From: Prostheceraeus crozeri
Lineage: Eukaryota; Platyhelminthes; Polycladida; Euryleptidae
Direction: 5' to 3'
DNA length: 64,000 nucleotides
Assembly (NCBI GenBank): GCA_907163375.1
Contig: CAJQUW010012468.1
Coordinates: 99,501-163,500 of the forward strand
The notes below the pieces were generated by a model. The model worked only from the letters and a program-made list of their open reading frames with translations, was not told the origin of the DNA and did no database searches. How positions within the stretch are numbered: position 1 is the first letter of the stretch; every line of letters starts with the position of its first letter. Below are positions 59,696 through 64,000 of this stretch, one piece after another. The position numbers and the translations under genes are program-made.

Positions 59696-62040
59696 CACTT
59701 ATTAAGTTCCTGCATTTACCATCGTTTTGAATCAGTTTGCACTTCTAGCAAAGTGACACGCTTAAACAATCAAATTTTGTGGAACCATCAGTTGTGACAA
59801 GGCCCTACACGACGTTCGTGATGCACGTCACAATTTTGCATTTAGCAAATGTTAGCCCAACCTGCTTTGCATTGCATAAGAAATGTATTCGAGGACATAT
59901 ATTTTATCAATATAGTAAAGGTGTCTAAATACTCTCTGTTAAAGTTACTTCAAATCCCAACTGTCCGATGCGATCATCAGTTGTCCGTGAAGATCGCCTG
60001 TTGCCTTCAATTGACAAGAAATGATTGACAATTGGGAGGACGGTTCTGCTCAGTCATGCCGAATTCGACCACTCGACATAACTGGGACAAGTCAAGAGTC
60101 TTCCTGCATTCCGTGCGCACTCACAAGAGGTGTTGTAGTACACGACTTCAATCGGTAACTTCGTCATTCGAATGAAATTTTCGTAACACCTCGCTGTAGA
60201 CTGAGAGATTGATTTCTGTCAACTGAGATAAATCATTCTTCATAGGAATTGAGGTTCGAACGATTTTCTAAATAAAGCGGATGACTTCGAAGATAAAATC
60301 AATCTGAGAAGTTTCAGAGACTGTCGACCGGAATCCTATGTTGTCCTTGCAACCATAAATTTGACTGCTAATTATGTAGAAGGCAATGTGCTGAATTTTT
60401 AACCTTTTCATAAGCATGATAGAGCTGCGATGTCTGCTAAATGACCGGTATGGTGTGATCCTACTAACGAAAGTTAGTGTTGAATATGTCTTTGTTCAGT
60501 CTATGTAACTGAAAATTTAACATTTTCTTTATTAATTCATTGAATTAGATTTCACCGATGAAAGATTATAGAGGCTGTAAAACATTGTAGAGTTGTTAAA
60601 CGAAAAATCTATGTAACAATCGAGTGCGTGCTTCGGTACGGGATTGATACATAGATTTTGAGTTCTACAACTTCATTGTGATATGATATCTGTGTTAACC
60701 ATAGAATCATATTGCAATGCAATTATGAGCATCTTTGAATGCGGACAGCAATGATTATCAGTCTTTACATAGTCATAGTTACTGAGTAAGTAGGGTTGTC
60801 CGCCGATATTTCACCTGTCACTTTTCTATTAAAGTCGTTCATATAACTCCAAATCCAAATCCAATTCACCGTCCATCTTCGCATTCCCCGTGAAAATGAC
60901 ATTGGGGAGATTCCTATGGTTCACAATTTGGACTCATAGATATCTCAAGCTTTACATGCTTTAATGTTCTGAGCTGCATGGGCTATGCAGAAAATTATCA
61001 TAGATTTGAGTCTTTAGTAGATCAACATCTTGGTTTTTTCATGTCACAGATTTTAAATTCAGTAACAATGTATATATTACCTTTCAAATGATTAGCCTAA
61101 ATCGTCTGGCGCTACGCGTCGACCAAGCTGTCATTTGAAAGGTAATACGTATATCTTCATTGTCTACTTACATATCTAAATCTATGGTGCAATAATACTG
61201 TATATGAATAATGCCAGTTTGTACATTGCTGCCTGTATTTTCCTATGCAATAACATGTAAAATAACTATGTAAATATGTTTGATGTAAATACATTGTTTT
61301 CATTTAGTATGGGAGTGAAAAGATATCTCTCTTTTGCAAACTGCCGGGTGGAAAATATCAACTTTTCCTGCCGCAGTTAACTGTTCTATGAAAACTCCTA
61401 CACAGGACAAATCATACAAGTATATAAACAAATTGTGATTAGCCAGAGACTACCAAGATATCCACATAATCCCTTGACTTACTAATTCATAGATTTCGCG
61501 ACGCAACCATCAATTTCATAATGAACAATAGACATCTACAAGTCACAAAATGAAAAGCTACATTCTTTAGAGAGGAAATGAACATTTCCCCCTTATCTAT
61601 CTGTCCGTCCCTCGCTGCGCTCGGGCTGTACAACCTAGCTGCCGGAGGAAAAGTTGATGTTTCCTCTCTCAAGAAAATAGCTATTTCCTGGTTCTAGTTA
61701 TTACATCAGCTATGTTTTACTTTTAGGAGCAATACTTGCCTAATTTTCATATCCTTTACAGTCTGTTTCATGACACCTCTGAAAATTCTGTGTTTCATGG
61801 CTATTTTACTGTCATCTGATTTTAATTCAATAAAAGTTAGAGTTTTCCAAAATCATTATATGCATGAATGAATGAATGACATGATTTCCAGTAAGCTACT
61901 GTCATTTTTTCGATGAAATTACAAAAAACGGGTCAAATTTAGGTATGGCCACCCTGAGAACGAATCACAGCCTTGATTCAATGTGTGATGGTGTCATAAT
62001 GCTCTCTGGGTCTCTGATGTTGAACCCATGTGATGCCACG
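59696..62040. other. AT-rich intergenic sequence with hairpins
   Basis: No gene recognised. Three inverted-repeat structures stand out: a compact hairpin at 60605-60660; a hairpin at 61070-61150 with arms containing acctttcaaatga; and a 25-30 base inverted pair at about 61350-61377 and 61641-61667 (atcaacttttcct). A 61-residue open frame at 61487-61672 has no domain. Confidence 0.45.
60605..60660. repeat. compact hairpin
   Basis: aaaatctatgta on the left pairs with tacatagatttt on the right, and caatc with gattg inside it, leaving a loop of about 20 bases with a central cttcgg. Weaker pairing continues outside through guttgta-like sequence. The size suits a miRNA-like precursor, but the loop and stem are also explained by a small fold-back repeat. 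Confidence 0.45.
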
Positions 62041-62053
62041 TACGGATTTACTA

Positions 62054-62168
<115 letters not shown>

Positions 62169-62201
62169 GTATGAAATGTACAGTGATAAAGAGAAAGAAA
62201 G

Positions 62202-62978
62202 TTAAACACAAAGATCAGTTTCACGAAGCCACGTGCGTAAGTCACGATCGACGGTCTTCAGGTCACCACACATTCCAATTACAGGACACATCAGGACGTG
62301 TTCACTAGTTTGAACGTCTCCGCATCTGCAGGAATCACTTGAGGACAGACCGATCTTATGCATGAATGCAGCGAAGATGCCGTGTCCAGATCGGAGGCGA
62401 TTCAGGAGGACCCAATGTCCTCTGGGGAGATCGGAGCCGGGAGGATGGTAAGCCGGTTCGGATATGAAGCGCCGAAGTCCGTGACTCGCCTGCGTCCATT
62501 TTCGTCTCCATTCATCTGCAGCCCATGAGTTGGAATAGGCTGTTGATAGTGGGATAAGGCCGTTGTGTCGTCTGGATAGAGGGTTGCGTGACTTAAGTCT
62601 TCTTGATGGTCGGTCGTTGGCGAAGAGCTTCTTATGCAGCAGGTGGTCACTGTCCGAAGCTCTTTGCTGAAGTCGTATCGCGAGTCTTTCGCGGCGGATG
62701 TCAGGAGGTTCAATGCCACTCAGAATGGGCAGGATGTCAATTGGTGTACTGCGTATACAACCAGAGATTAGTCGCATAGTGTCATTTAGAGCGCTGTCTA
62801 TCTTCTTGGAGTGGGTACTCTGCATCCAGATTGGCGAGCAATACTCCGCGCTGGAGTAGCAGAGAGCAAGGGCGGAGGTTCGAAGCACAGAGAACTCGGC
62901 GCCCCAACGGCAACTAGCGAGGGTGCGTAGTATTGAATTACGGGCGTTGATCTTGGCTGCGACTTGTCTAAGGTGTTG
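62202..62978 (-). CDS. LINE reverse transcriptase, C-terminal fragment (Jockey/CR1-like)
   Basis: About 258 residues, open at the upstream end because the element is 5'-truncated. It has no real start; the GTG near 62888 lies inside the frame. The N-terminal part reads [20 protein letters not shown], then [20 protein letters not shown], the thumb region of non-LTR retrotransposon reverse transcriptases, followed by [21 protein letters not shown]. The C-terminus ends with a cysteine-histidine cluster ([16 protein letters not shown]). The YxDD catalytic region lies upstream and is lost. The reading frame is unbroken. Jockey/CR1-like placement is by motif resemblance only. Confidence 0.85.
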   Translation of the reverse strand, partial: QHLRQVAAKINARNSILRTLASCRWGAEFSVLRTSALALCYSSAEYCSPIWMQSTHSKKIDSALNDTMRLISGCIRSTPIDILPILSGIEPPDIRRERLAIRLQQRASDSDHLLHKKLFANDRPSRRLKSRNPLSRRHNGLIPLSTAYSNSWAADEWRRKWTQASHGLRRFISEPAYHPPGSDLPRGHWVLLNRLRSGHGIFAAFMHKIGLSSSDSCRCGDVQTSEHVLMCPVIGMCGDLKTVDRDLRTWLRETDLCV

Positions 62979-63001
62979 CCCGTACGGATTTACTATCTCA
63001 T

Positions 63002-63552
63002 GAAACTTTGACCTTATAGACTACCTCAACACGTTTCAATTGAATGAGATTTAGTGAATTATCCACCTATGTCAATACGGTAATTTTTAAAGAGAGTCCT
63101 CTAATGCAATCCTTTGCAGAATGACAGAAAGCATGCATTTGAGTTGATTGGGGATCCACTTCAGCATTTGTGGCACAGCACGATGGACCTACTGAATAAC
63201 ACCCAGATGACTCTCTTAAATTCCCAGCATCATGACTTTCTCAGGATGCTTCACTTACTGCTACATTGGACGTGCATGATCTTGATCTTGAGCTTACCAA
63301 ACTATTCGATGCCGAGATGAGCTGTGTTCAAACAAGGATTCGTTTGAGATAGAAAAATATTGATAAGGAAAAGATCTTAAAAAAGACGAAAAAACTGCTA
63401 GTTTGCTCTCATTGATGCGTTTGGCTTTCTAGAAGAATCATGTTCACGGGTCGTCATTGAAGCCGAAAACATGCTTACATCAGTAGGCGGGCGAAATGTC
63501 ATTGAGAGTGAACAGAACACTTGCATGGATACAGATATCGACTACTACCTTT
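63002..63552. other. AT-rich sequence, no recognised gene
   Basis: One 68-residue + strand frame (63114-63320) without domain. Nothing else supported. Confidence 0.4.
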
Positions 63553-63744
63553 TCAAATTAAAGCGAGGAAGTCCACAAAACATATGAGGTTTCTTCTCTC
63601 TCGTTTATTACAAGGCCTTTCAACCATTATCAACGGTCATCGTCAGGCAAGTGTTTAGTACAAACTGGCCAACGACCAGACTGCAATAAACGAGAGAGAA
63701 GAAATCTTATCTGTTTTGTGGACTTTCCTCGCTTTAATTTGAAA
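63553..63744. repeat. fold-back element with 57-bp inverted arms
   Basis: Left arm 63553-63611 and right arm 63685-63744 are near-identical inverted repeats beginning tttcaaattaaagcgagg. The central 73 bases read, on the minus strand, GCCTGACGATGACC, a loop, then GGTTGAAAGGCC, which resembles the CUGANGA and GAAA boxes of a hammerhead core. A solo inverted Penelope pseudo-LTR is one explanation; a plain fold-back MITE is another. Confidence 0.55.
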
Positions 63745-64000
63745 CATGCCTAGTCCAGTATTCAATGAACTACCTTTTCAGCACAAATTTTACATGATTA
63801 ATGCTTCTTATTTAAATGAAAATGACAGTAGGCCTGCTGCATAAACATCTTGCGCTTTATTCGAATATTTTGAGCCTATTTATAGAGCAAGCGCTCACAA
63901 CTTCATTGCTATCTGTGAGAAATTCAAATTTGGAAGGTTTATAAACTTATAAAAGACAGTAAAACTGCCAACAATTTCAGAAAACCTCAAATCCACGACT
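63745..64000. other. window end, no feature seen
   Basis: AT-rich sequence without recognisable features. Confidence 0.4.

Overview
This is eukaryotic nuclear DNA, most likely from an invertebrate animal and possibly an arthropod. The species cannot be fixed from sequence alone. The evidence is what is absent and what fills the space. There are no bacterial-style operons and no recognisable intact host gene. Instead there are tRNA-derived repeats, kilobase-scale satellites, Penelope-like retroelements, LINE fragments, and small hAT-like, piggyBac-like and unclassified inverted-repeat elements in AT-rich filler. The long open frames over the purine-rich blocks are low-complexity artefacts (runs of Glu/Lys/Arg on one strand, Ser/Leu/Pro/Phe on the other), so I do not annotate them as genes.

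Layout. 1-375: fold-back repeat. 523-775: a 250-base dispersed repeat. 819-5765: 63 head-to-tail copies of a 79-bp tRNA-like unit on the + strand. 6436-15990: a purine-rich satellite with a 152-bp unit. 16525-16795: a 31-bp minisatellite. 19322-19394: an isolated tRNA-like sequence. 21668-22150: a short purine tract. 22606-24205: a CATAGAAAT-ended repeat joined to a repeat carrying a 35-bp minisatellite. 27321-27834: a hAT-type MITE with intact 8-bp target duplication. 30718-34800: second large purine block. 35300-36985: a dispersed repeat split by a Penelope-like element. 39195-39512: three copies of a different, 99-bp tRNA-like unit. 40678-41147: a near-perfect 470-bp palindrome. 41394-43260: the inverted, expanded copy of the minisatellite repeat. 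44674-45250: a G-run TIR element. 46831-47286: a piggyBac-like MITE. 48120-48985: a decayed second Penelope-like element. 49750-50005: a MITE with 8-bp target duplication. 50650-55190: third purine block, between direct repeats. 55719-58026: about 29 copies of the 79-bp tRNA-like unit on the - strand. 58800-59215: decayed LINE. 59425-59695: second copy of the 250-base repeat. 62060-62980: a young 5'-truncated LINE with a (TA)n tail and a target duplication. 63553-63744: fold-back repeat.

The most distinctive features are the two oppositely oriented tRNA-like satellites at the two sides of the window and the three multi-kilobase purine/pyrimidine blocks between them, all with purines on the + strand. 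Each tRNA-like unit keeps an A-box-like and an exact B-box-like Pol III promoter element and contains no T4 run. The first T4/T5 run lies just outside each array on the appropriate strand. That permits, but does not prove, Pol III transcription through many units. Everything functional here is inference; only repeat structure, motifs and target duplications are directly visible.
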